A stretch of 64,000 nucleotides of DNA from Corynebacterium yonathiae (lineage in GTDB: Bacteria; Actinomycetota; Actinomycetes; Mycobacteriales; Mycobacteriaceae). The notes beneath the pieces are model-generated. The model made no database searches. It had not been told where the DNA came from and worked only from the letters and a program-made list of their open reading frames with translations. Made by a program: the position numbers and the translations under genes. Where the stretch lies: positions 1 through 64,000 of the forward strand of contig NZ_JAKMUZ010000005.1 of assembly GCF_027570195.1 (NCBI RefSeq), read 5' to 3'. Positions 35,021 through 43,392 of this stretch are shown piece by piece (the first letter of the stretch is position 1; the number at the start of each line of letters is the position of its first letter).

Positions 35021-35943
35021 CCCCGCAGCACCGCCAAGGCATGTTCGAGATCGGCTGGATACGGTGCCTGAATTTCAAACCATTTGCCGGTGCCGGGGTG
35101 GGTAAAGCCGAGTTTGACCGCGTGCAGCCACTGCCGCTCGAGCCCAAGGCGCTTGGCCAGATTCGGATCCGAGCCATACATGGGATCGCCCACGCACGGG
35201 TGCCCGGTAGCAGACATGTGCACGCGGATTTGGTGGGTGCGGCCAGTCTCCAGGTGCACTTCGATGAGGCTGGCCTCGCGGAAGGCCTCGATGAGGCTGT
35301 AGTGGGTGACGGCCGCTTTGCCGTCGTCAAGCACGGCGAATTTCCAGCCCGACTTGGGGTGGCGGCCGATGGGGGCATCGACAGTGCCCTCGATGGGGTC
35401 CGGCAGCCCCTGGACCACGGCGTGGTAGGTCTTTTTCACGCTGCGGTACTTAAAGGCATGCTTGAGCGCAGAGTAGGCACGCTCCGAAGAAGCCACTACC
35501 ATCACCCCAGACGTGCCCACATCGAGGCGATGCACGATTCCCTGGCGCTCAGTCGGCCCGGAAGAAGCCACCGTATAGCCGGCCGCGCGCAGCCCGCCGA
35601 TGACCGTCGGCCCGTCCCACCCCACGCTCGGGTGCGCGGCCACACCCACCGGCTTATGCACGCAGATGATATCGGCATCGCTGTAGAGCACGTCCATGCC
35701 TTCGACGAGCTCTTCGCGCGGCAGCATTGGCTTTTCTGGCTCCGGCAAAAGCACGGAGACTACATTGCCGGAGGTCAAACGCTCGGATTTGCCCAGTTCT
35801 TGGGAATCAATGGTCACACTGCCCTCAGCGCAAAGCTGCGCGGTGGCGCTGCGGGAAAGGCCAAGGAGCTTAGCTAGGGCGGCGTCGGCACGCATGCCTT
35901 CTAAACCTTCAGGGACGGGGAAGCTGCGCATCTGCCTATTCAT
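35017..35943 (-). CDS. rluD: 23S rRNA pseudouridine synthase, RluD type
   Basis: Isomerises uridines in helix 69 of 23S rRNA, if it follows its family. The 308-residue protein has an N-terminal S4 domain ([34 protein letters not shown]). The catalytic motif is [18 protein letters not shown] with the Asp of HRLD as nucleophile. Near the end is [23 protein letters not shown] 35943 overlaps the lspA stop by eight bases; the longer frame upstream of it is a shadow of lspA. The lspA-rluD order is widely conserved. Confidence 0.95.
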   Translation of the reverse strand: MNRQMRSFPVPEGLEGMRADAALAKLLGLSRSATAQLCAEGSVTIDSQELGKSERLTSGNVVSVLLPEPEKPMLPREELVEGMDVLYSDADIICVHKPVGVAAHPSVGWDGPTVIGGLRAAGYTVASSGPTERQGIVHRLDVGTSGVMVVASSERAYSALKHAFKYRSVKKTYHAVVQGLPDPIEGTVDAPIGRHPKSGWKFAVLDDGKAAVTHYSLIEAFREASLIEVHLETGRTHQIRVHMSATGHPCVGDPMYGSDPNLAKRLGLERQWLHAVKLGFTHPGTGKWFEIQAPYPADLEHALAVLRG

Positions 35944-36427
35944 GCTCGGCCTTCCTTTCCTCCAGCACCATGGCGATGATGAAAAGCACCACTCCGCAGG
36001 TGATCGCCGCGTCCGCGATATTAAACACGGCGAAAGATCCGACCGAAATATAGTCCACCACGTGCCCGAACCAGAAGCTGGGGGCGCGGAAGATGCGGTC
36101 GGCGAAATTGCCCAGCGCGCCGCCAGCAATGAGCGCCAAGCCTACTGCCTGGCCCGAGTGGGTAATGCGCGGGGCGGCAATGGCCACGCCGAGCACAAAG
36201 ACCAATTGGATAGTGGTAAAAAGCCACGTCGATCCCTCCCCGCCCATGGAAAAGGCGGCGCCAGGGTTAAAAAGCAGGGTAAACCGGAACCAGTCCCCAA
36301 TGATCGGCAAGGGCTCGCCTTCCGTGAGAATGGAAAGCATTAACTGTTTTATGGCTTGGTCCACCAGCGCCACGGCGATGACTATCGCGGCGATAAGTCC
36401 TGTCTTGCTCCTTCGTTTTTGACTCAC
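35936..36427 (-). CDS. lspA: Signal peptidase II (lipoprotein signal peptidase)
   Basis: Cleaves the signal peptide of Lgt-modified prolipoproteins in the membrane. It has 163 residues and four membrane segments. The aspartate motifs are visible: [20 protein letters not shown] with the first catalytic Asp, and [21 protein letters not shown] with the second. [13 protein letters not shown] is the conserved first-loop region. The start is GTG 36427. Together with lgt at 3744-4697 the window encodes both canonical steps of lipoprotein processing. Confidence 0.96.
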   Translation of the reverse strand: MSQKRRSKTGLIAAIVIAVALVDQAIKQLMLSILTEGEPLPIIGDWFRFTLLFNPGAAFSMGGEGSTWLFTTIQLVFVLGVAIAAPRITHSGQAVGLALIAGGALGNFADRIFRAPSFWFGHVVDYISVGSFAVFNIADAAITCGVVLFIIAMVLEERKAEHE

Positions 36428-36468
36428 CCGCTCTATTCTAAACGGCAGCGTCCGGTATTTTGGTAAGC

Positions 36469-37410
36469 GTGTTTCGAGTCAAAGTTTTTGCAGCCCTGAC
36501 CACAGCCGCCGTAGCACTTACGGCGTGTTCCTATGAAAAGCCGGGACCCGCGGTGGAACAGCCCGTGGGCCTGACTATCGACGCCCCGCGTGTAACCGTG
36601 GATAACCCCGGAACCGGGGAGAAAAAGCTCCTGGAATACCGCGATATTGACTCCACGCAGGACGTTAATTACCGCGTTACCGAAGGCTTTTCGCAGGACC
36701 TGCTCAAAAAGTCAGTGGCCGAGAAGTTTCAAGCCTCCGACGTCGACTCCACCACTACTTCCCTGCCGCTTTCAGCCAAGGTAGATAAGGCCAGCGAGGA
36801 CGTGGAAGATCAACTACCAGCCACCCGCAATGCTTTCGTTACGGCCAGTACCCCGGAAACCTCCGGAGACACCGACGTCTCTTCGGCCGAGGGATTTCAA
36901 TTTGGCTGGCGCGGCCAAGATACTGGCCAGATGAATTCGCTGCGCTTAGCTGCGCCCCAGGAGGCCACGGATGAAGCCCGCGGAGCGGTCGAACAAGCGA
37001 TTATGAAGCTGACTGCCCTGCCGGTGGTTTTCCCTACCGAGGAGGTGGGCAAAGGCGCGAGCTGGACCGTGGATTCTCGTGTCACCGGCGAGTCCACCCT
37101 ATTGCAAACCACGCGTTATACGGTCGATTCCATCGAGGGGGACCAGGTGAAGCTCAACGTGGAGGTAGAACAGCGGCCGTCGCTAGGCGCACTGTCCTTT
37201 GAGGGGCAAGCCCAGGGCACAGAGCTGGAAAATAAGGAGCTCAAGGTTTTAGACTCCCGCACCGAATCCAAGGGCAGTATCACGGTGGATCTCACCCAGC
37301 CGCTGCCCGTGGGCGGTGACGTGTCATTCGACACGAAGGTCATTTACGGCACCGCCGGCTCGGAGCTGCGGGTGGTGCAGTCGAGCCTGACGGAACTGAA
37401 TTTCTCCTAG
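36469..37410 (+). CDS. Predicted lipoprotein (DUF6263-like)
   Basis: About 313 residues from GTG 36469, with a TTG at 36460 as an alternative. The signal (VKVFAALTTAAVALTAC) ends in the lipobox LTAC, so Cys should be lipidated. The mature part is mainly beta-strand, with repeated segments such as LLEYRDIDSTQDVNYRVTEG, ASWTVDSRVTGESTLLQTTR and VKLNVEVEQRPSLGALSF. It resembles DUF6263 proteins, whose function is unknown. TATTCT near 36434 is a possible -10. Its stop codon abuts the stop codon of the opposing lipoprotein gene with no room for a terminator. Confidence 0.78.
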   Translation: MFRVKVFAALTTAAVALTACSYEKPGPAVEQPVGLTIDAPRVTVDNPGTGEKKLLEYRDIDSTQDVNYRVTEGFSQDLLKKSVAEKFQASDVDSTTTSLPLSAKVDKASEDVEDQLPATRNAFVTASTPETSGDTDVSSAEGFQFGWRGQDTGQMNSLRLAAPQEATDEARGAVEQAIMKLTALPVVFPTEEVGKGASWTVDSRVTGESTLLQTTRYTVDSIEGDQVKLNVEVEQRPSLGALSFEGQAQGTELENKELKVLDSRTESKGSITVDLTQPLPVGGDVSFDTKVIYGTAGSELRVVQSSLTELNFS

Positions 37411-38061
37411 TTACTCAGCCGGGGCTTCTACAGGGGCCTCGGCTGGGGCCTGTTCGGCGCCGGCAGCGGGGGCATCGCCCTCGGCAGGAGCAGCGTCCCC
37501 CTCGGCCGGTGCCGGAGCGGGTGCGGAGGCTCCGGCACCGGTGTCCGCGCACATTTCCGGAACTTGCTCTGGCGGCACGGTATTTTGGATGAGCGTGCAA
37601 GCCCAGGCCTTGGAAAGCTTCCAGGTGCCATTTTCGTAGACGAATTCCACCTGGTCAGCAGTCTGCTGCTGGCCGTCAGCGGTGGTGAAGTTCACGGTGG
37701 TCAGCACGGACTGTGGGTCATAGCCCGGCAGTACGGGGTCAACGACCTCGAACTCGGCGCCGGATTCCGCCTTAGACTGGGCCATGGTGTCAAAGATCTC
37801 CGGGGCGGTCTCGCCGCCTTGCACGGTGGCGGTCTTTTCCTGCTCGGAGGCATTTGGATCGGTAGCCTTAGCCAAAATAGCGTTCAGGTCCGCCGGGGAC
37901 GGCAGGGCCGGGGCGGCGGAATCGCCGTCGGAGGAGGCGGATTCCTGCGCCTCGGTATTGGTGGCGGCGGAATCGTCTTGCTCATCATCGGAAGAGCAGG
38001 CGGCCAGGGCGGTGGCCGCGGTCAGTGCGAGGCACGCGGCGCTAAACTTGCGGAATTTCAC
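37411..38061 (-). CDS. Predicted lipoprotein with an MTB12-like domain and an Ala/Pro/Glu tail
   Basis: A 216-residue protein from GTG 38061, with GAGGAG well placed upstream. The lipobox LAAC ends the signal. A Ser/Asp/Glu spacer precedes a folded region: PSPADLNAILAKATDPNASE, EKTATVQGGETAPEIFD, and DQVEFVYENGTWKLSKAWAC. These match the pattern of the mycobacterial MTB12 antigen C-terminal domain (P-x-A-x-L, D-P-N, K-x-x-x-V-x-G-G, G-x-W-K-L-S). The last ~40 residues are a low-complexity Ala/Pro/Glu tail. It is probably cell-surface exposed; role unknown. Confidence 0.82.
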   Translation of the reverse strand: MKFRKFSAACLALTAATALAACSSDDEQDDSAATNTEAQESASSDGDSAAPALPSPADLNAILAKATDPNASEQEKTATVQGGETAPEIFDTMAQSKAESGAEFEVVDPVLPGYDPQSVLTTVNFTTADGQQQTADQVEFVYENGTWKLSKAWACTLIQNTVPPEQVPEMCADTGAGASAPAPAPAEGDAAPAEGDAPAAGAEQAPAEAPVEAPAE

Positions 38062-38169
38062 TTCTAACTCCTCACTTCTGGGTTTTAAACTCCCATCAGT
38101 TTACAGCTGCACCAGCTTTTTCCGGGCTGCGCCCGCCGCGTGGGCGAAGATTTCTTTAATCTTAAGGAC

Positions 38170-39057
38170 ATGACCCGAATTGCTTTGATCGCCACCGGCG
38201 GCACTATTGCGTGTACCACCGTGGCCGATGGTTCCCTGGTTCCCACCGTCTCCGGCGCGGCCCTTGCCGCTGATATCGACGCCGAGGTGGTGGAGTTTCG
38301 CCAGCTCGACTCCTCTTCTATTACTTTGGCCGACCTCGACGAGCTCATTGCGGTAGTCAACTCCCAAATGGCACGGGAGGACATCGGCGGCGTGATCATC
38401 ACCCACGGCACCGATTCCATGGAAGAAACAGCGCTGGCGCTAGAGATTTTCTGTAGCGGCGCAAAGCCTATCGTGCTCACGGGTGCGCAGCGTGCCTACG
38501 ATCACCCCGCGGCCGACGGCCCCACGAATCTGCGCGATGCCCGCGAGCTTGCGGCTAGTGGACGCCCAGGGGTCTACCTCTGCTTTGGCGGTGCTATCAT
38601 CCCGGCCCGCGGTGCACGCAAGCGGCACACCAGCGACTTGCGCGGGTTTGAATCCCTGGCCGTGCCTGGCTCCACTCCACGTCTTAGCCCTGCCCCGCTG
38701 GCGCCGCACCCGGTAGAGATCATCCCCGCCTATCCAGGAGCTGGGCGCTTGCTGGTGGACGCCGCTGTGGCCTCCTCGACCGCCGGGCTCATTGTCGAGG
38801 CCATGGGCTCGGGCAATATGGGCGAGGACATCGGCCTCGCGCTTGCCGACGCCCTCCGCGCCGGCCTCCCCGTCGTCATTTCTACCCGCACACCCTACGG
38901 CCCCACGGCCCTAGCCTACGGAGGCGATGGCGGTGGCGCGAGCCTTGGAAAACTGGGCGCTATTAACGCCGGTTCTTTCCGCCCGAGCCAAGCGCGCATC
39001 CTGCTGGCAGCGGCACTGGCCACCGGCACCGACCCGGCAGAGTTATTCCCACACTAG
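38170..39057 (+). CDS. ansA: L-asparaginase
   Basis: Hydrolyses asparagine to aspartate and ammonia. The 295-residue protein carries both asparaginase signatures: IALIATGGTIACTT with the first catalytic Thr, and GVIITHGTDSMEETALALE with the second Thr-Asp pair. VLTGAQRAYDHPAADGPTNL and GNMGEDIG follow the family. No signal peptide is seen, so it is likely cytosolic. I start at ATG 38170, where the protein begins MTRIALIATGG; AAGGA is only one base ahead of it, so GTG 38140 or a leaderless start stays possible. Confidence 0.92.
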   Translation: MTRIALIATGGTIACTTVADGSLVPTVSGAALAADIDAEVVEFRQLDSSSITLADLDELIAVVNSQMAREDIGGVIITHGTDSMEETALALEIFCSGAKPIVLTGAQRAYDHPAADGPTNLRDARELAASGRPGVYLCFGGAIIPARGARKRHTSDLRGFESLAVPGSTPRLSPAPLAPHPVEIIPAYPGAGRLLVDAAVASSTAGLIVEAMGSGNMGEDIGLALADALRAGLPVVISTRTPYGPTALAYGGDGGGASLGKLGAINAGSFRPSQARILLAAALATGTDPAELFPH

Positions 39058-39061
39058 GTGC

Positions 39062-40450
39062 TTAATCCTCGACGGTGAGCCAATCCTGCCAATCAAGCGA
39101 GTCGAGCGGATCCGCCGGCACGAGCGCAGGATCATCGGCCGCGAAAGACTTGGTACGGCCGGGCCCCGTGGCACGGGTCTCAAAGCGCACGCTGACTACC
39201 CCATGCCCGGCGCCTTGAATCCAGCCGTGGCCATATTCGGGGTGGAATACGTCTTGCGTTGCGTGCCACTGGTTATCGGTTTCTTCTTCCACCGTCACCG
39301 TCGGTGTCGGTACTGGCGGCACAACGTCGTCGCTCACCCCGGTTTCATAATCCGTATCCGCCGGCGCAGGGCGCACGATTTCGCGGTCTAATTCTGGGAA
39401 CAGTACGTCTTGGCGGGCGGTTTCAAGCCCCGAATAGCTCACCCCCACCAGGCGGATGGGCCCTAGCTCATCCGGATAGCGGGCGAGCTTGAAGGCGGCG
39501 GCGGTGAGCACGGCGGCGTCGTCAGTCGCGTACGGCAAGGTAGTCGACCGCGACTCAATATGGAAATCCGCCATACGCAGCTTCACCGTTACCGTGCGCG
39601 CGCCGCGCCCGTCTTTGAGCAGCCGGCGGTGCGCGCCCTCCGCCGCGCGGGCGATGGCTGCATCAACTTCCGGCACCGTCTGCAGATCCTTCGGGTAGGT
39701 GTGTTCGGTAGAAATCTGCTTAGAAATAGCACGCGGTGCCACTTCGCGGTCATCGATGCCGCGGGCCAGCTGCCAGAGCTGCAGCCCCACCACGCTACCA
39801 GTGGAAATCTCTACTTCCTTGCGCGTCATCGCTGCAAGCTGCCCAATAGTTTCGACCCCAATGGACTTCAGCTTCGCGCCGGTTACCGGGCCCACGCCCC
39901 ACAACTTATTCACCGCCAGCGGATGCAACATATCTAGCTGGCGCTCCACCGGAATGACGAACGTACCATCGGGTTTCGCCTCGCCTGAACCGATCTTGGC
40001 AAATTGCTTGCCCGAGCCCGCACCAATGGAACATGGCAGGCCCGTCTCCTCTCTGATGAGCGCGCGCAGCTCATCCGCCCAGCGCTTGACCTCCTCTGCG
40101 CTCGCCCCCTCGAGGGCGGCAGGTTCCATAAAGGCCTCATCAATAGAAAGCTGCTCAATGACCTCCACATGTTGCGCAATGATGTCAAAAACGCGCCGTG
40201 AGGCCGCCGAATAAACTGCCCGGCGCGGCTGCACCACCACCGCGCGCAATCCAACAAGCTGCTGTGCGCGGTACATAGGCATAGCCGAATGCGCGCCGTA
40301 TTCGCGCGCTTCATAGGAGGCGCCGGCTACAACACCGCGCCCATTAGTACCGCCCACCAATACGGGGCGCCCCTGCAGCGTAGGCCGGGTGAGCTGCTCG
40401 ACGGAGGCGAAAAATGCATCCATGTCGATGTGTAGAACCCAGCGTTGCAT
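39062..40450 (-). CDS. dinB: DNA polymerase IV (Y-family, DinB)
   Basis: An error-prone translesion polymerase. From ATG 40450 it has 462 residues. The palm motifs are VLHIDMDAFFASVEQLTR with the first metal ligands and EQLSIDEAFMEPA with the second. HhH and little-finger regions follow. QDVLFPEL (Q-x-x-L-F type) is a likely beta-clamp binding peptide. About 85 residues after it, including DVFHPEYGHGWIQGAGHGVV and a Trp-rich end, form an actinobacterial C-terminal extension. The extra N-terminal frame to 40549 is not conserved. I find no LexA box in the upstream region. Confidence 0.94.
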   Translation of the reverse strand: MQRWVLHIDMDAFFASVEQLTRPTLQGRPVLVGGTNGRGVVAGASYEAREYGAHSAMPMYRAQQLVGLRAVVVQPRRAVYSAASRRVFDIIAQHVEVIEQLSIDEAFMEPAALEGASAEEVKRWADELRALIREETGLPCSIGAGSGKQFAKIGSGEAKPDGTFVIPVERQLDMLHPLAVNKLWGVGPVTGAKLKSIGVETIGQLAAMTRKEVEISTGSVVGLQLWQLARGIDDREVAPRAISKQISTEHTYPKDLQTVPEVDAAIARAAEGAHRRLLKDGRGARTVTVKLRMADFHIESRSTTLPYATDDAAVLTAAAFKLARYPDELGPIRLVGVSYSGLETARQDVLFPELDREIVRPAPADTDYETGVSDDVVPPVPTPTVTVEEETDNQWHATQDVFHPEYGHGWIQGAGHGVVSVRFETRATGPGRTKSFAADDPALVPADPLDSLDWQDWLTVED

Positions 40451-40760
40451 GCGGCCCAGTTTAATAGGCGTGTCCTCAGGTGCACTCCTGGGTATTTGCA
40501 TGCCGTTAATTAAAGCTTTTATTGCTTTCCATCTGGCCGTCACTCCCACGCAAATTTACGACCTTATATTTTTCGAGGCCATTAAAAGTAGCTCTCCAGA
40601 TAAAACCTCACACGCATTCGTGGACTCTAGAACAAATCCACCCCCATCGACTCACCTAGCCCCCTTGGACTGCCCCGCCACATGACTGCCGCCCACCGAA
40701 AGCAATCCCAATAACACGGTCTCTCCACCTGTCTTGCTAAAAGCAACTGAAAGGCATCCC
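40451..40760. other. Intergenic region between dinB and the phosphoesterase gene, no gene seen
   Basis: About 310 bp, AT-richer than the flanks. A frame from ATG 40500 exists but has no ribosome-binding site and no family resemblance. Promoters for the divergent dinB and phosphoesterase genes must lie here; I see no strong palindrome. Confidence 0.5.
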
Positions 40761-41384
40761 ATGTCTGCTAGCATCTTCGTCTTTTCAGATCTCCACTTGG
40801 GCCTCCCCGGCGCCCCAGGGATGGATTGGGCTTTGCAGGAATTAGAGACCGCCGCCCGGCTGGGCGCTACAACCTGTGTCTGCTTGGGCGATCTCATCGA
40901 CCGCAACGCAAACGCAGCCGAATTCGCGCCCCAGGCCCGCGCCGTTTTGGACCACGCTGTCACACTTTTTCACGAAGTCCACTTTCTTTCCGGCAACCAC
41001 GATACCCACCACACCCTGGATTTCCCGCCGGAGGTCACGGTTCACGGCACGCAGGTACATACCTTCCAGGTGGGAAAAACCACAGTGCTAGCTGCAGCGG
41101 TGGCCGCCGATCCGGACCCGCGCCGCCTTCAGCTTCCACCGCGTCCCAGTGACGCGCCTTTCCTTGGGCTCTTACATTCTTCCGTTACCGGCGAGTTTTC
41201 CACAGGAATCTGTCTCCCACTGTCAGTGGCGGAATTGCAGGCCAGTGGCGCTGATGCTTGGATCCTCGGCCATGTCCACACCCCACACACACTTGCCGAC
41301 GCCCCTTTCATCGGCTGGGTCGGCATGGGCCGTGGCTTACTCTTCGACCCCGATACGCGCCAAGTCACACGCTTGTGTAACTAG
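40761..41384 (+). CDS. Calcineurin-like metallophosphoesterase
   Basis: A 207-residue protein with the complete two-metal phosphoesterase set: FVFSDLHLG, LGDLIDRN, LSGNHDTHH, a His in LGLLHSS, and ILGHVHTPH. The family covers nucleotidases, phosphodiesterases and related enzymes, and the substrate cannot be told. ATG 40761 is chosen because GAAAGG precedes it at the right distance. It is 65 bp ahead of the GntR gene but has its own control region, since a long palindrome lies between. Confidence 0.88.
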   Translation: MSASIFVFSDLHLGLPGAPGMDWALQELETAARLGATTCVCLGDLIDRNANAAEFAPQARAVLDHAVTLFHEVHFLSGNHDTHHTLDFPPEVTVHGTQVHTFQVGKTTVLAAAVAADPDPRRLQLPPRPSDAPFLGLLHSSVTGEFSTGICLPLSVAELQASGADAWILGHVHTPHTLADAPFIGWVGMGRGLLFDPDTRQVTRLCN

Positions 41385-41417
41385 ATTCTTTCCCCACAAA
41401 GCGCCACCGGAGTTTTG

Positions 41418-41441
41418 CTTGCATGCAAATTTGCATGCAAG
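41418..41441. promoter_or_regulatory. 24-bp perfect palindrome, likely GntR operator
   Basis: Two 12-base arms, CTTGCATGCAAA and TTTGCATGCAAG, join with no spacer and contain the smaller palindrome TTGCATGCAA twice. A further GATGCATGC follows at 41446-41453. It ends nine bases before the ATG of the GntR gene, so it is a probable autoregulatory site covering the promoter or transcript start. Confidence 0.75.
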
Positions 41442-41449
41442 ATGGATGC

Positions 41450-42094
41450 ATGCCCAATAAACGAATGCAGCCCGCCGCGGAGCGCGCCTATGACTTCGTC
41501 AAAGAGAAGATCATCGACGGCTCCTTCGAGCCCTCACAGATGCTTTCCGAGGCTTCCCTAGCCACCGAGATAGGAATTAGCCGCACCCCCATGCACGAGG
41601 CCTTCCTACGCCTAGAGGTTGAAGGCTTTCTACAGCTCTACCCCAGGCGGGGTGCACTCATCGTGCCAATTAGCCCACAGGAAATTCGCGAGGTCTATGA
41701 GGCGCGCTTGCTCGTAGACGGGCACTGCGCCGAAAAGATCTGCGCCATGCCTGATGCCGAGCGCGCGGACATCGCTGATCAACTAGATGCGACCATCGCG
41801 GAACAAGACGCCGCGTTAGATGACGCAGACCTACGTGCCTATACACATCTGGATGCACGTTTCCACCAGATCATCATGGATGGCGGGGCCAATCGCCTGC
41901 TAGCTGGTTTGGGACACCAACTGCGCGAGCGTCAGCAGCGCTTTACCGCCACAGCCATTGGCCGCAACGTGGCCCGCGCCCGCACCTTCGTGGATCAGCA
42001 CCGCACGCTTGCCGATGCCCTCCGCACCGGCGACCTCGACGCCTACCTTTCTGCATTGGACACCCACCTAACCAACTCGAGGAATCAACTATGA
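41450..42094 (+). CDS. GntR-family regulator, FadR/FCD type
   Basis: A 214-residue repressor-type protein from ATG 41450. The winged helix covers residues ~8-70 (AYDFVKEKIIDGSFEPSQML, LATEIGISRTPMHEAFLRLE). The C-terminal FCD domain is helical, with the metal or ligand positions suggested by VYEARLLVDGHCAEKI, LDARFHQIIMDGGANRL and FVDQHRTLADAL. An earlier ATG (41423) falls inside the palindrome and is unlikely. The stop overlaps the MFS start by four bases (ATGA). It probably senses the solute carried by that transporter; the ligand is unknown. Confidence 0.9.
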   Translation: MPNKRMQPAAERAYDFVKEKIIDGSFEPSQMLSEASLATEIGISRTPMHEAFLRLEVEGFLQLYPRRGALIVPISPQEIREVYEARLLVDGHCAEKICAMPDAERADIADQLDATIAEQDAALDDADLRAYTHLDARFHQIIMDGGANRLLAGLGHQLRERQQRFTATAIGRNVARARTFVDQHRTLADALRTGDLDAYLSALDTHLTNSRNQL

Positions 42095-43323
42095 CCGAAA
42101 AAATTGCCAAGCACTCATGGTTTCCCGTCGCCGGCAGTATGGTTGCCGTGGCCTGGGGCGGCAATGAGTTCACCCCTCTACTAGTCATGTACCGCGAGCA
42201 GTCTCACTTCTCGCAGGTCACCGTCAACGGTCTGCTGGCTGCTTATGTGCTCGGCATCGTGCCTGCGCTGCTTATCTCTGGTCCGCTTTCGGACTACATC
42301 GGCCGCCGTCCCACGATGCTGCCTGCCGCGCCACTATCGCTTTTAGGTTCCTTCCTTCTATCTATCGCACCGAACGAGCCACTCGTCATCGCCGTGGGCC
42401 GCATCATGTGTGGCTTGGCTCTAGGCATCGTCATGGCGGTAGGCTCCACCTGGGTTTCAGAGCTCATCACCCGAGCCGGTGGAGATCCCGCTGCCGGCCC
42501 GCGTCACGCCTCGATGTGCCTAACCCTCGGCTTCCTCATCGGCGCCGGCCTCGCCTCGGTGCTGGCCCAATGGGGCCCGTGGCCCACCCACTTAGCCTAT
42601 ATCTTGCACATCCTCCTCACCGTCGCCACCGCCATCTGGTTGATGAAGACCCCGGAGACTCGTCCGCCACGCGGCGCCACGGTAAAAGACACCTTCCTTG
42701 ACCTGAGCATCCGCGACATGCTGCGCATGCTGCACATTCCCTCCGCAGCCCACCGCCGCTTCGTGCGCATCGTCTTGCCGGTAGCGCCATGGGTCTTCGG
42801 CTGCGCCGGTGCCGCTTATGCCCTCCTGCCACAGCTGCTATCCAAATCCGCCGGCGATGCTCCTATCGCCTTCTCCGGCCTAATGACCGTTATCACTTTG
42901 GGCTGCGGCGTTGGCGTCCAAATGCTCGGCAAAGTCATTGATACCAGCCGGTCCGCCCGCGCATCCGCGGTAGCAATGGGAGTTATCACCGTAGGCACTA
43001 TCCTCGGTGCAGTTGCTTCTCATACCCGCTCACTGCCGCTGGGTATCGTCGGCGCGGCAGTTATGGGCGCGGGCTACGGCCTAGCCCTAGTCGCCGGCCT
43101 CTCCGAGGTCCAGCGTATCGCCCGTGCCGAAGAACTCGCCGGCCTGACCGCCGTCTACTACTCAGTGTCCTATACCGGATTCTTTATTCCCATGGCCTTT
43201 AGCGCACTCGCCCCGCTGCTCGGCTTTACCACCCTATTCCTCATTGGCGCCGTGCTTGCACTGTGCTGCCTAGTTAACGTGGTCCTCGGCTGGCGTGCTC
43301 ACCTGCCGGGCCCGGTCCGTTAA
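42091..43323 (+). CDS. MFS transporter paired with the GntR regulator
   Basis: A 410-residue transporter with about 12 membrane segments. The TM2-3 loop is LSDYIGRRPTMLPAA, close to the MFS G-x-x-x-D/G-R-x-G/R consensus. It shows the shape of a drug/H+ or small-metabolite exporter. ATG 42091 overlaps the GntR gene end. A rho-independent terminator follows. It has no close similarity to the MFS protein of the his operon beyond the fold. Confidence 0.88.
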   Translation: MTEKIAKHSWFPVAGSMVAVAWGGNEFTPLLVMYREQSHFSQVTVNGLLAAYVLGIVPALLISGPLSDYIGRRPTMLPAAPLSLLGSFLLSIAPNEPLVIAVGRIMCGLALGIVMAVGSTWVSELITRAGGDPAAGPRHASMCLTLGFLIGAGLASVLAQWGPWPTHLAYILHILLTVATAIWLMKTPETRPPRGATVKDTFLDLSIRDMLRMLHIPSAAHRRFVRIVLPVAPWVFGCAGAAYALLPQLLSKSAGDAPIAFSGLMTVITLGCGVGVQMLGKVIDTSRSARASAVAMGVITVGTILGAVASHTRSLPLGIVGAAVMGAGYGLALVAGLSEVQRIARAEELAGLTAVYYSVSYTGFFIPMAFSALAPLLGFTTLFLIGAVLALCCLVNVVLGWRAHLPGPVR

Positions 43324-43340
43324 GTCCTATCACTCATAAA

Positions 43341-43369
43341 AATTGCCCAGCCACACCGGCTGGGCAATT
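43341..43369. terminator. Bidirectional terminator between the MFS gene and ileS
   Basis: Arms AATTGCCCAGCC (43341-43352) and GGCTGGGCAATT (43358-43369) form a 12-bp stem with loop ACACC. T/A-rich sequence flanks both ends, so it can serve both convergent genes. Confidence 0.9.
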
Positions 43370-43392
43370 AATTTTAGGTGGAGGCTAGCGCG

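Noticed and set aside
40500..40685. Short frame in the dinB upstream region
   Set aside because: No ribosome-binding site, no recognisable family and odd composition.
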